The translations under genes and the position numbers were made by a program. The notes below the pieces were generated by a model, which saw only the letters and a list, made by a program, of their open reading frames with translations, was not told where the DNA came from and made no database searches. From assembly GCA_963754535.1 (NCBI GenBank), contig CAVWGG010000024.1, positions 271,238 to 335,237 on the forward strand: a DNA stretch of 64,000 nt, in the 5' to 3' direction. This DNA is from RPQJ01 sp963754535 (lineage in GTDB: Bacteria; Pseudomonadota; Gammaproteobacteria; Steroidobacterales; Steroidobacteraceae). Below are positions 1 through 8,235 of this stretch, piece by piece. Numbering within the stretch: the first letter of the stretch is position 1; each line of letters starts with the position of its first letter.

Positions 1-51
1 CAGCACGTCGCACGACGGGTGCGAGACCAGTGCGTCGATCACGCCGCTCAT
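1..51 (-). CDS. partial gene downstream of hupD (N-terminus only)
   Basis: The start codon overlaps the hupD stop (ATGA arrangement, ATG at 51..49), and 17 codons are visible before the window ends, reading MSGVIDALVSHPSCDVL. The 4-base overlap implies translational coupling, so the product is probably another hydrogenase maturation factor. The short N-terminus would suit a HyaE/HupG-type thioredoxin-like chaperone, but 17 residues cannot settle identity. It does not begin with the MC dipeptide expected of HypC/HupF proteins. Confidence 0.5.
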   Translation of the reverse strand, partial: MSGVIDALVSHPSCDVL

Positions 52-725
52 GCGTTGGACCCCCCGGTTTCCTCATCCCCGCGTTCGCGGGCCGCCGCGC
101 GGATCGCCAGGAAACGTTCATCGCCCAGGCGGCAGGCAACGTCCGGCGCCGGGCGACCGGATTCGTAGAGCCCCTGCCGCAGTGCGCCGATCACGACGTC
201 GCGTTCCGGACGGCCGGCGCGCTCGCGCACCTCGACGCCCCAACGGCGCAGTTCGTCGATGCCGAGCTGCAGCGCGTCGGGAATCTGCGACTGGACCCTG
301 GCCGTGAGGCTCCCGCCGTAATCGGCAAGCTCGACGGGCTTGATGCCGACCACGGTGAAATGCGCAGGCTTGTGGTTGAGCAATTCCAGGCTCGCCAGGA
401 TGTCGTTCATCCCGACCTGGTGCAGGCTCATCTTGTTGCCGCCCATCAGCGCGGGAATCTCGTCGTCGCGCGCCACGATCAGCGTGCCCGGCTCGCCACG
501 ATGCGCGACCGCGTCGAACAGGAGCACATGGGTGGTGTCGAGCAGCAGCGGCACGAGGGCCAGCCCGAGCGTGCCGCCGTCCATCAGGCCGACGTCCGGG
601 GGCAGGTCCCAGCCTTCGCCGAGCGCTTCGACGCAGCGAACGCCAAAGCCCTCATCGGCCCACAGCAGGTTGCCGACCCCGAGCACCACGATGCGGCGTT
701 CTGGCGCCGCAGATTCATCAGTCAT
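48..725 (-). CDS. hupD: hydrogenase maturation protease (HyaD/HupD type)
   Basis: A 225-residue endopeptidase that, in this family, removes the C-terminal tail of the NiFe large subunit after nickel insertion. Visible family features are the N-terminal VLGVGNLLWADEGFG segment with its nickel-sensing Glu, the LMDGGTLG segment with the conserved Asp, and SLHQVGMNDIL with the conserved His. The frame is open upstream to 905 but that part is unlike the family; ATG at 725 gives a normal N-terminus (MTDESAAPERRIVVLGVG). The C-terminal tail of about 70 residues is longer than in many HyaD proteins. It follows hupC after 157 bp that contain a strong hairpin, and it overlaps the next gene by 4 bases. 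The substrate is presumably HupL encoded at 1639-3432, which has the expected cleavage site. Confidence 0.93.
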   Translation of the reverse strand: MTDESAAPERRIVVLGVGNLLWADEGFGVRCVEALGEGWDLPPDVGLMDGGTLGLALVPLLLDTTHVLLFDAVAHRGEPGTLIVARDDEIPALMGGNKMSLHQVGMNDILASLELLNHKPAHFTVVGIKPVELADYGGSLTARVQSQIPDALQLGIDELRRWGVEVRERAGRPERDVVIGALRQGLYESGRPAPDVACRLGDERFLAIRAAARERGDEETGGSNA

Positions 726-795
726 CGTCTCTCCCGCGCGTCGTCGGCTGCCGTTGGGCGATGCCCTTGGGCAGTGCACTTGGATAGCGTCTAAA

Positions 796-852
796 AGTAT
801 AACGGGACCGAAGGATGCCGGGCGACGATCGCCCTCGTCCCGCGGTCCCGTT
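796..852 (-). promoter_or_regulatory. hupC-hupD intercistronic hairpin with TATACT box
   Basis: A perfect 10-bp stem (AACGGGACCG at 801-810 with CGGTCCCGTT at 843-852) encloses a second stem, GGGCGA/TCGCCC. On the minus strand the hairpin is followed by ATACTTTTAG, and TATACT (796-801) would suit a -10 box. It lies between the hupC stop and the hupD start. It could be a partial terminator, an RNA-processing site, or a secondary promoter for the maturation genes; the sequence alone does not decide. Confidence 0.45.
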
Positions 853-882
853 GGTGAGCTGTCGAAGGGCTCGCGCCCTGGT

Positions 883-1626
883 TCAGCGGTAGAACCTCCA
901 GCCACTGATCATCGAGCTGATCGTCGTCTGGCGGTGCGTCATGTCCTCGCGGATCGCCATGTACATGTGGACGATCGAGAAGATGATGACGACCCACATC
1001 GCGACGTGGTGCCAGGTGTGCACGGTCATCGAATCACCGAGCACGCTGAACACCCAGCCGAATACCGTGTACCAGCCCGTCTGGACGCCGGCGCCTTCCG
1101 CGTAGAGGGCAAAGCCGGTGAAGAGCAGCACGAACATCGGCAGCACGAACATGAAGAACATCGCGATGTGCGCGAGCGGGTTGTGGCCCACATACTCTTT
1201 CGGCTTGCCGATGAACAGGTACCAGCCGATTTCCGCGAAAATGTCCTTCCACCAGGCGATGCTCCAGAATGGGATCCAGAAGATCTGCCGGGCATGCTTG
1301 CCGCCGAACAACACACGGTACAACCTCAGCACGAACGCCACGCCGAGAATCATCCCCGCCGCGAAGTGCGTGAAGCGGATCCAGCCGAACAGGTATGCAT
1401 CGAACGCCTCGCCGCCGATCGAAGGCGGCGGCGAGCCGATGAAGTACCCGGTCACGCACAGCACGATGATGGCCAGCATGGTCACCCAGTGCCAGATGCG
1501 GATGGCCGCGTCGTACACGTACACAGGACCCGGTTGCACCCCGGCCGGAGGCAGGATCGCCTCGCCGAAATGTCCTTCACGCACCCGGCTGGGTAGCGGG
1601 GTAGAAGGGTGATACATCTTGCTCAT
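883..1626 (-). CDS. hupC: Ni/Fe-hydrogenase b-type cytochrome subunit
   Basis: A 247-residue integral membrane dihaem cytochrome b (HyaC/HupC family) that takes electrons from the hydrogenase small subunit and passes them to quinone. It has four hydrophobic segments, at about residues 45-65, 85-110, 150-175 and 215-235. Candidate haem histidines lie in RIWHWVTML near the first, RFTHFAAGM near the second and VHTWHHVAMW before the last. Length matches the usual 220-250 residues. It starts 12 bp after the hupL stop, within hupS-hupL-hupC, so it should be co-translated with them. Its presence marks the enzyme as a membrane-bound respiratory uptake hydrogenase rather than a soluble one. Confidence 0.95.
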   Translation of the reverse strand: MSKMYHPSTPLPSRVREGHFGEAILPPAGVQPGPVYVYDAAIRIWHWVTMLAIIVLCVTGYFIGSPPPSIGGEAFDAYLFGWIRFTHFAAGMILGVAFVLRLYRVLFGGKHARQIFWIPFWSIAWWKDIFAEIGWYLFIGKPKEYVGHNPLAHIAMFFMFVLPMFVLLFTGFALYAEGAGVQTGWYTVFGWVFSVLGDSMTVHTWHHVAMWVVIIFSIVHMYMAIREDMTHRQTTISSMISGWRFYR

Positions 1627-1638
1627 GACATCACTCCC

Positions 1639-3432
1639 TTACCGGACCTTGACGCTCGTGACCTCGTTGCCCTCCATGTCGAGCACGTGCGTAGCGCACG
1701 CCAGGCATGGATCGAAGCTGTGGATCGTGCGCAGGATCTCGAGCGGCTGCTCGGGATCGAACATCGGCGTATCGAGCAACGCAGCCTCGTACGCGCCGAT
1801 CTTGCCTGCCGGGTCACGCGGGCTCGCGTTCCAGGTGGTCGGCACGACGCACTGGTAGTTCTTGATCTTCTTGTCTTCGATGTCGATCCAGTGGCACAGC
1901 GCGCCGCGCGGGGCTTCCACGAACCCGTGGCCCTTGGCCGACTTGGCCCAGGTGGACGGATCGAAGTTGTCCATGTTCGCGGTAGCCGTGTCGCCTGCCT
2001 TGATGTTGGCGATGAGCTTGTTGAACTCGTCTTTCAGCTTGTGCGCCGCCCAGCTGCATTCCAGGCCGCGGGCCGCCGTGCGGCCGAGCGTCGAGAACAG
2101 CGCCGTCACCGGCACGCCGCCGAGCTTGGCGAGCACCATGTCGGTGGGCTCCTTGAACTCGGGGAGACCCTTGACGTAGCCGATCACGTAGCGCGCGAGC
2201 GGGCCGACCTCCATCGCGTGGCCCTTCCAGCGCGGCGACTTGACCCATGAATACTTGGCTGATTCGTCGACTGCCTCGATCCGGGTCTTGGTCCCCTTGG
2301 CGCCGCCGATGTCGAAGTTCGGGTTGGTCTCGCCTTCGTACGGATGCAGGCCCTTCTGCTCGTCGCCGTACTTGTACCAGGAGTGCGTGACGAACTCCTG
2401 CACCTGGTCGAGCGCATCGAGGTCGATGTCCTGGATCTCGTTCAGGTTGCCGTCGATGATGGCGCCGCGCGGCATCATCAGGTTGCCCGGGCTGTAGTCG
2501 TTGGCCTTGATCGGCAGGTCGCCGTAGGACATCAGGTACTTCGACGACAGGCCGCCGCCGATCGCCGCCCAGTCCTTGTAGAAGCCGGCAATCGCGATCA
2601 GGTCGGGGATGTAGACCTGGTCGATGAACTCGATGGTGCGGTCGATGATCCGGCTGACCATGTTCAGCCGTTCCATGTTGATCGCGCCGACCGCGCCCGC
2701 CGCGTTCATGTTGATCGGTGACGGCACGCCACCCACCAGCCAGTTCGGATGCGGATTGCGGCCGCCGAAGATCGTCTGGATCTTCACGATTTCCTTCTGG
2801 AAATCGAGCGCTTCGAGGTAATGCGCGACTGCCATCAGGTTCGCTTCAGGCGGCAGCTTGTACGCCGGGTGGCCCCAGTAGCCATTGCGGAAGGGTCCCA
2901 GCTGTCCCGACTCGACGAACTTCTTGAGGCGGTTCTGCAGGTCGCGGAAGTAACCCGGCGACGACAGCGGCCAGCTCGAGATCGACTGCGCCAGCTCCGA
3001 CGTCGCTTTCGGATCCGCGGATAGCGCGCTCACCACGTCCACCCAGTCGAGGGCGTGCAGGTGATAGAAGTGCACCAGGTGATCCTGTGAGTACAGGGTC
3101 AGGTGCATGATGTTGCGGATCGTGTTGGCGTTCTCGGGGATCTCGATCTTCAGCGCGTTTTCGACCGCGCGGACCGACGCCAGCGCGTGCACGCCCGTGC
3201 AGACGCCGCAGATGCGCTGCACGAACGCCCATGCGTCGCGCGGATCACGGCCGCGGAGGATGACCTCCAGGCCGCGCCACATCGTGCCCGTCGATACCGC
3301 GTTGCGGATGACGTTGTTCGCGTCGACGTTCACCTCGATGCGGAGGTGCCCTTCGATGCGCGTGATCGGATCGACTACGACGCGCTTGCCCGAGTTGTCG
3401 AGCTGAAAGCCGTTGGGGGTTGCGATGCTCAT
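1639..3432 (-). CDS. hupL: NiFe hydrogenase large subunit
   Basis: A 597-residue catalytic subunit of a group 1 membrane-bound uptake hydrogenase. The N-terminal nickel-binding pair is in RICGVCTGVH (Cys75 and Cys78) and the C-terminal pair in DPCLACATH (Cys576 and Cys579). After His582 a 15-residue tail remains, the expected substrate for the protease encoded at 48-725. Length and motif spacing are normal, so the subunit looks intact. It begins 19 bp after hupS and is followed by hupC after 12 bp. It has no signal of its own; the family is exported by hitchhiking on the Tat signal of the small subunit. Confidence 0.97.
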   Translation of the reverse strand: MSIATPNGFQLDNSGKRVVVDPITRIEGHLRIEVNVDANNVIRNAVSTGTMWRGLEVILRGRDPRDAWAFVQRICGVCTGVHALASVRAVENALKIEIPENANTIRNIMHLTLYSQDHLVHFYHLHALDWVDVVSALSADPKATSELAQSISSWPLSSPGYFRDLQNRLKKFVESGQLGPFRNGYWGHPAYKLPPEANLMAVAHYLEALDFQKEIVKIQTIFGGRNPHPNWLVGGVPSPINMNAAGAVGAINMERLNMVSRIIDRTIEFIDQVYIPDLIAIAGFYKDWAAIGGGLSSKYLMSYGDLPIKANDYSPGNLMMPRGAIIDGNLNEIQDIDLDALDQVQEFVTHSWYKYGDEQKGLHPYEGETNPNFDIGGAKGTKTRIEAVDESAKYSWVKSPRWKGHAMEVGPLARYVIGYVKGLPEFKEPTDMVLAKLGGVPVTALFSTLGRTAARGLECSWAAHKLKDEFNKLIANIKAGDTATANMDNFDPSTWAKSAKGHGFVEAPRGALCHWIDIEDKKIKNYQCVVPTTWNASPRDPAGKIGAYEAALLDTPMFDPEQPLEILRTIHSFDPCLACATHVLDMEGNEVTSVKVR

Positions 3433-3451
3433 TTTTCAGTTCTCCACTCGG

Positions 3452-4552
3452 TCAAACGACGCGGTCGTCTGCGGCAACGGGGGCGTTCGGCTTCACCTTG
3501 GCCTGGCGCAATGCCGTGAGGCCTGCGTGAGCCGCGATGCCGACACCGACGATCGCAGCTGCCGCGAGTCCAACCTTGTCGGCATTCGCTTCGGCGCCAA
3601 ACTGCGGGAAGGTCTCGAGCCGCTCGTAGAACGGTCCGTTGTCCCAGAAATCCGGCTCGGAGCAACCAAGGCAGCCATGGCCGGAACCGATCGGGAACGA
3701 CACACCCTCGTTCCAACGGGTGGTGGAGCAGGCGTTGTAGGTCGTCGGTCCGCGGCAGCCGACCTTGTACAGGCAGTAGCCGGCCCGGGCGCCGAAGTCG
3801 TCGAACTTCTCGGAAAACTGGCCCGCGTCGAAGTGACCACGGCGATAGCACTTGTCGTGCACGCGCTGGCCGTAGAACATCAGCGGGCGGCCCTGGCGAT
3901 CGAGCGCAGGCAGTTCGCCAAAGGTCACGTAGTAGGTGATGACGCCGGTCATGACTTCGGCGATCGGCGGACAGCCGGGCACCTTGATGATCGGCTTGTC
4001 CTTGATGACCTTGTGGATCGGCACCGCGGTCGTCGGGTTGGGCTTCGCGGCCTGCACGCAACCCCACGAGGCGCACGAGCCCCAGGCGATCACGGCCGCG
4101 GCATCGGCAGCCACTTCCTTGAGCTTTTCGACGAACGGGCGGCCGCCCGGGATGCAGAACGTGCCGTCGTTGCCGAGCGGCGGGTTGCCTTCGACTGCAA
4201 GGATGTACTGGCCCTTGTAGTCACGCATGATGTCTTCGATGCACTTCTCGGCCTGGTGTCCGGCCGCGGCCATGATCGTGTCGTCGTAGTCGAGCGACAC
4301 CATCGAGAGGATGACGTCCTTGGCCAGCGGATGCGCCGAGCGAATGAAGCTCTCGGTGCAGCACGTGCACTCGAGGCCGTGCAGCCAGAGCACCGGCACG
4401 CGCGGCTTGGTTTCCATCGCGTGCGCGATCTTGCCGGCGAAGTGCGGTGCGAGCCCGAGCGAAGCCGCGCTCAGCGAGCAGAACTTCAGGAAGTTGCGCC
4501 GCGAAATACCTTGGCGGCGGATCAACTCGTAGAAAGTTTCTTGACGACCCAT
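3452..4552 (-). CDS. hupS: NiFe hydrogenase small subunit, six-Cys proximal cluster type
   Basis: A 366-residue iron-sulfur subunit. A Tat signal (SRRNFLK, Arg18-Arg19) occupies about the first 45 residues and the mature protein starts near METKPRVPV. The proximal cluster region reads ECTCCTES (Cys62, Cys64, Cys65) and WGSCASWGC (Cys160, Cys165), with Cys194 in VPGCPP. Subtracting 45 gives 17, 19, 20, 115, 120 and 149, the six-cysteine set known from oxygen-tolerant enzymes such as E. coli Hyd-1. Medial and distal cluster cysteines and histidine are present (HDKCYRR, GYCLYKVGC, NACSTTRW, GHGCLGC). A hydrophobic C-terminal segment (VGLAAAAIVGVGIAAHAG) would anchor it beside HupC. The start is supported by GGGAG about 6 bases upstream. 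It is the first gene of the operon. Confidence 0.97.
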   Translation of the reverse strand: MGRQETFYELIRRQGISRRNFLKFCSLSAASLGLAPHFAGKIAHAMETKPRVPVLWLHGLECTCCTESFIRSAHPLAKDVILSMVSLDYDDTIMAAAGHQAEKCIEDIMRDYKGQYILAVEGNPPLGNDGTFCIPGGRPFVEKLKEVAADAAAVIAWGSCASWGCVQAAKPNPTTAVPIHKVIKDKPIIKVPGCPPIAEVMTGVITYYVTFGELPALDRQGRPLMFYGQRVHDKCYRRGHFDAGQFSEKFDDFGARAGYCLYKVGCRGPTTYNACSTTRWNEGVSFPIGSGHGCLGCSEPDFWDNGPFYERLETFPQFGAEANADKVGLAAAAIVGVGIAAHAGLTALRQAKVKPNAPVAADDRVV

Positions 4553-4876
4553 CTCGTGCTCCCAGTTGGTAGTGGCATTTCGCCAGGACGGCCGTTCAGG
4601 CTCCGGGTTTTCACCAAAGCGGTCGTCTGGCGCACCAGGCGGGAGATCGCGAAGCCGTGGGGCTTAGGCGGTCCCCCTCCTGATTTGACAGGCGGATGGT
4701 CCGACTCAGGCCGCCGAAGGCTCAATCGTAAATGTACTTAAAGGCTGAACTTGCTGCGCTGCAGCGTAAATGAAGGTGCTTCTTACAGCGTCCAAGGCGG
4801 GCCGGCGAAGCGCCGGCGGGCGGTTGCAAAGAAAGGTTTGCGTGCGGGCCGCGCCCGACGACGAATGGAGCTGTTT
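4553..4876 (-). promoter_or_regulatory. hupS upstream region, 324 bp
   Basis: Non-coding gap between hupS and the end of the beta-propeller gene; it should hold the hup operon promoter. The most AT-rich stretch lies near 4726-4745 (AATCGTAAATGTACTTAAAG). I did not find a sigma-54 type element. A short hairpin, GCCGGCG/CGCCGGC at 4801-4817, could close the upstream gene but lacks a T-run. I see no convincing small gene in it. Confidence 0.4.
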
Positions 4877-5950
4877 CTAGCGAGGATTTTCGAGCGGCAC
4901 GCAGCCGTGGCACGCCGCGCGTGGCAGCTCTGGCGTGCTGCCCAGGCCGTCCGGTTCGCCACCAACGTCGATGCTGCGCAGAATCCCGAGCGTGGCGGCA
5001 TCGAACTGGACGACACGGTCGCCCATCGTGGCCGCGACGTAGGCGCTGCGACCGTCGCCCGAAACCAGGAGGCCCACCGGCAGCACGCTGCCCGGGGCCA
5101 GGCGGGCGAAAGGTCTCTGGGAGGCTCCGGTCGCCAGGGGGACGGCCACCTTGGCGCGGGCCCGTTCGGTGCGTGTTTCGACGTCGAAAGCGACGAGTTC
5201 CGCTGCGCCTGCGCAGGTGACCAGGGCCGTGCGACCGTCGGGTGTCATTGCCACCCGGATTGGAATGCCGGGCAACGGCAGGCGCGCCCTGACTTCCAGC
5301 GCGACCGTGTCGACGACCGCGATGTGCCCGTCCGCGCGTGCAGCCACCCAGAGTTCGCGACCGTCCGGACTGAGTGCAAGAGCCTCTGAACCGGCTCCCG
5401 TGGGCAGGTCCTTGAGCTTGCGGCCGGTGACGAGATCGATTGCCGTCGCCGTGCCCGAACCGATGTTCGTGGCGTACGCGCGGCGCGCGTCGGCGCTCAC
5501 GACGACCATGTGCGAGGTTTCCTGCGCCGTCTCGATCGTGTTCACGATCCGGCCGTCTGCGGGATCGATGACGAGCACGTGCTTCGAGCCTTCGGTCGTC
5601 ACGGCAATGCGATCAGCGGCGAACCAGGCGACACCGTGCGGGCGCGTGTGCGGAGCGAGATCGATGCGCCTGAGCTCGCGTGGCTGCTCGAGATCGATGA
5701 TGCTGAGCGTCGATCCGGGCTGCTCGCGGGTGCCGTAGTTCGACACGACGGCGCGCGTGCCGTCGGGCGACACGCTGATTTCGTGGGGTGCGTATCCGGT
5801 GGGCACCGAAGCCAGGCGCAGCCCCGAGCCGGGATCCATGAAATCCACTGCGTTGCCGGTCTTGCGCACGACGAGCAGCGTTTCGGCGCTCGCCGGCAGG
5901 ATCCCGAGGCATGCGGTGGCCAGCAGCAGGCTGCGAAAGAGAGTGCGCAT
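4877..5950 (-). CDS. secreted YVTN/YncE-type beta-propeller protein
   Basis: A 357-residue protein with a clear signal peptide (MRTLFRSLLLATACLG...SAETL). It is built of about 40-45-residue blades with recurring ISVSPDG, LALSPDGRE, AMTPDGRT and VSGDGRSAYV motifs, characteristic of the YVTN/cytochrome-cd1-like propeller superfamily. No CXXCH haem site is present; one cysteine pair near the C-terminus (ACHGC) has no haem-binding His and may form a disulfide. It acts in the periplasm and its ligand cannot be read from sequence. It lies 15 bp downstream of the DUF481 gene, so the two are probably co-transcribed. Similar propellers are found near metal- or cofactor-dependent oxidases, which is only suggestive. 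Confidence 0.8.
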   Translation of the reverse strand: MRTLFRSLLLATACLGILPASAETLLVVRKTGNAVDFMDPGSGLRLASVPTGYAPHEISVSPDGTRAVVSNYGTREQPGSTLSIIDLEQPRELRRIDLAPHTRPHGVAWFAADRIAVTTEGSKHVLVIDPADGRIVNTIETAQETSHMVVVSADARRAYATNIGSGTATAIDLVTGRKLKDLPTGAGSEALALSPDGRELWVAARADGHIAVVDTVALEVRARLPLPGIPIRVAMTPDGRTALVTCAGAAELVAFDVETRTERARAKVAVPLATGASQRPFARLAPGSVLPVGLLVSGDGRSAYVAATMGDRVVQFDAATLGILRSIDVGGEPDGLGSTPELPRAACHGCVPLENPR

Positions 5951-5965
5951 GTCCGTGTGCTTTTC

Positions 5966-7054
5966 CTAGAAGGAATACCCAAGCGACGTGGTCAGCCCAT
6001 AGTCGGTTTGCTGGGAATCCGCGAGCGGCGGCTTGCTGTCGTAGCTGCCGTACACCTTGAGCTCGAAGTAGAGATCATCCACGAATTCGTACTTCGCCCG
6101 CAGGTCGCCCTCGGCGCGGTAGCGTCCCGACTGCGTCAGGCTGGGCAAGAGCGTAAGCGAACCGCCGATGTCGGTCTCCGGGAAGTCGTAGCGGAAGACC
6201 TTGAACGACGTCGTGAGCACTCCTTCGACGCTGTCGACCGTCTCGCCACCCGTGTAGTTTTCGTGTGAATACGCGAGCCCGAGCCCGCCGACCCACTCCG
6301 AATGATTGTTCTGCACGAAGTAACGGCCAAACCCGCCACCCGCCGTGGTTCGCAGATTGAGATCGAGCTCGGTATTGCGCTCGAGGCCGCCGAATCCCAG
6401 GTAGAAGTCGCGCGCCCTGAAGAACTGGCGATAGTTGCCCAGCAACTGATAGCGCTCGCTGGTGTCGCCCGCGCTGTCGTCCGTGAGGTTGACCGAGCCA
6501 TCGACTGCCCATTCCCGCACGCGCGTGCGCGACGAGAGCCCACCCGCGAAATCGATGCTCGATCGGTTGTTCGCCTTGGCGACGTCGAGGCCGGCGCTGA
6601 CGTAGCCATCGAGCCGGTCGAAGATGCCGCCGCCCAGGATCGGCTGGGCGCGGACGATCAGCCCCTTGTCGACGGGTTGCGCGGGCTTGTCGACTTCCCG
6701 CTTCACGAACAGCTTCGACTCGTCGTCGCCTGCCGCCAGCTGCCCGTAATAGCGCGTGCCGTCGGTGCGTTCGAGCAGCAGGTACTGGTCGGACTGCAGG
6801 CTCGCGATCTTGTCCCACTCGATGTAGATCGTGCCCATGTGGTAGGTGCTGAGCTTCAGCTGGTTGTACTCCAGCGACTTGATCTCACCGGTGATCCTGT
6901 CGCCGTTGGTCATGACCACGACGTCAGTCTTCGGCGCAGCGGACACCGTGCCGGGGCACGCAACGAGCGATGCCAACGTCAGCAAGGACGCCGTCCATGC
7001 GCTTGCCAACGCATGTCCCCGCCTCGCTTGCCCGCGCTGCGACGTAGAGACCAT
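5966..7054 (-). CDS. DUF481 outer-membrane barrel protein with N-terminal SH3-like region
   Basis: A 362-residue protein with a signal peptide ending near VSAAPKTD. Residues about 45-115 (VVMTNGDRITGEIKSLEYN onward) are a small beta domain often found before DUF481. The rest, from about residue 140, is rich in alternating aromatic/polar strands and ends in LGYSF, the C-terminal aromatic expected of an outer-membrane barrel. This matches the YdiY/DUF481 family, whose function is not established. It is the first gene of a two-gene unit with the beta-propeller and is divergent from transaldolase across 110 bp that must hold both promoters. Confidence 0.85.
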   Translation of the reverse strand: MVSTSQRGQARRGHALASAWTASLLTLASLVACPGTVSAAPKTDVVVMTNGDRITGEIKSLEYNQLKLSTYHMGTIYIEWDKIASLQSDQYLLLERTDGTRYYGQLAAGDDESKLFVKREVDKPAQPVDKGLIVRAQPILGGGIFDRLDGYVSAGLDVAKANNRSSIDFAGGLSSRTRVREWAVDGSVNLTDDSAGDTSERYQLLGNYRQFFRARDFYLGFGGLERNTELDLNLRTTAGGGFGRYFVQNNHSEWVGGLGLAYSHENYTGGETVDSVEGVLTTSFKVFRYDFPETDIGGSLTLLPSLTQSGRYRAEGDLRAKYEFVDDLYFELKVYGSYDSKPPLADSQQTDYGLTTSLGYSF

Positions 7055-7164
7055 GATCGACGCTCCCTCGACTCGATTGCACTTATGTTACCGCGCGAGC
7101 AGCGGGGAAAATGCGTAACCTGCAGGTCGAGCGCGGCATTGACGCGAGCAGCAGCAAGACCAGC

Positions 7165-8121
7165 ATGACCAACCAGCTCGAATCCCTGCGCCGGCACTCG
7201 GTGATCGTCGCAGACACCGGCGACCTCGACTCGATCGCGCGTTTCCGGCCGCAGGATGCGACCACGAATCCGAGCCTCATCCTCAAGGCCGCCCAGGACC
7301 CGCGTTACCAGCGCATCCTGCAGGCCGCAATCGCCGCCGCTGGCCCCCGCTCCGCGGCAGGCTGGAACGACACGGTGATGCAGCATCTCTTCGTCGGCTT
7401 CGGGCGCGAAATCCTCGCGCTCGTGCCCGGGCGGGTATCGACCGAGGTCGATGCGCGGCTCAGCTTCGACACTGCAGCGACGGAGCGCAAGGCGCGTCGG
7501 TTCATCGAGTTGTACGAGGCGGACGGCATCGGGCGCGAGCGTATCCTGGTGAAGATCGCCAGCACGTGGGAGGGGATCCGCGCGGCCGAGCGGCTCGAGC
7601 GCGATGGCGTCCACTGCAATCTCACCCTGCTGTTCAGCTTCGCCCAGGCCGTGGCCTGCGCCGATGCCGGCGTGACGCTGATCTCGCCTTTCGTCGGCCG
7701 CATCTACGACTGGTACCGGAAGTCCCGCGGTGTCGACGAAATCGCCCCCGCCGACGACCCGGGGGTCGCCTCCGTCTCCCGCATTTACGAGTACTACAAG
7801 AAGTTCGGGTATCGCACCCAGGTCATGGGCGCGAGCTTCCGCAAGACGACGCAGATCACCGGCCTCGCAGGCTGCGACCTGCTCACCATCAGCCCGGACT
7901 TGCTGCAGCAGCTCGCGGCGACGGCCGGCCCAGTCGAGGCGAAGCTGACCTTGGCAGCTGCTCGTGCGAGCAGCATTGAGCGCATGCCACTCGACGAGCC
8001 GGCATTCCGCTGGCACCACAATGAAGACGCGATGGCCACGGAGAAGCTGGCGGAAGGAATCCGCGCGTTCGACTCGGACGCGAGGAAGCTGGCTGCGTTG
8101 ATTGCCGCGCTGCCCGCCTGA
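7165..8121 (+). CDS. tal: transaldolase (TalB class)
   Basis: Transfers a dihydroxyacetone unit between sugar phosphates in the non-oxidative pentose phosphate pathway, in the cytoplasm. The 318-residue product matches the classical TalB length. Key features are ADTGD (Asp17), QDATTNPSLIL (30-40), the Schiff-base lysine Lys130 in RILVKIASTWEG, and NLTLLFSFAQA with LISPFVGRI. The frame is open from 7111 but MTNQLESLRR at 7165 aligns with the family N-terminus, so I take that start, although its ribosome site is weak. It stands alone with no other pentose-phosphate gene beside it. Confidence 0.95.
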   Translation: MTNQLESLRRHSVIVADTGDLDSIARFRPQDATTNPSLILKAAQDPRYQRILQAAIAAAGPRSAAGWNDTVMQHLFVGFGREILALVPGRVSTEVDARLSFDTAATERKARRFIELYEADGIGRERILVKIASTWEGIRAAERLERDGVHCNLTLLFSFAQAVACADAGVTLISPFVGRIYDWYRKSRGVDEIAPADDPGVASVSRIYEYYKKFGYRTQVMGASFRKTTQITGLAGCDLLTISPDLLQQLAATAGPVEAKLTLAAARASSIERMPLDEPAFRWHHNEDAMATEKLAEGIRAFDSDARKLAALIAALPA

Positions 8122-8235
8122 GGCAGTCCCGATGACGGGCCAGCGCGTTGACCCTACAATGGCTGCCAGGCCACGCAAACCAGAATAAGGACGCGTGGCA
8201 AAGCCAGTCGACGAGGCATTTGGGGGCAGCTAACG

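Noticed and set aside
4801..4817. Hairpin GCCGGCG/CGCCGGC as an intrinsic terminator
   Set aside because: It has a 3-base loop and no T-run on either strand, so it is mentioned only within the hupS upstream region.
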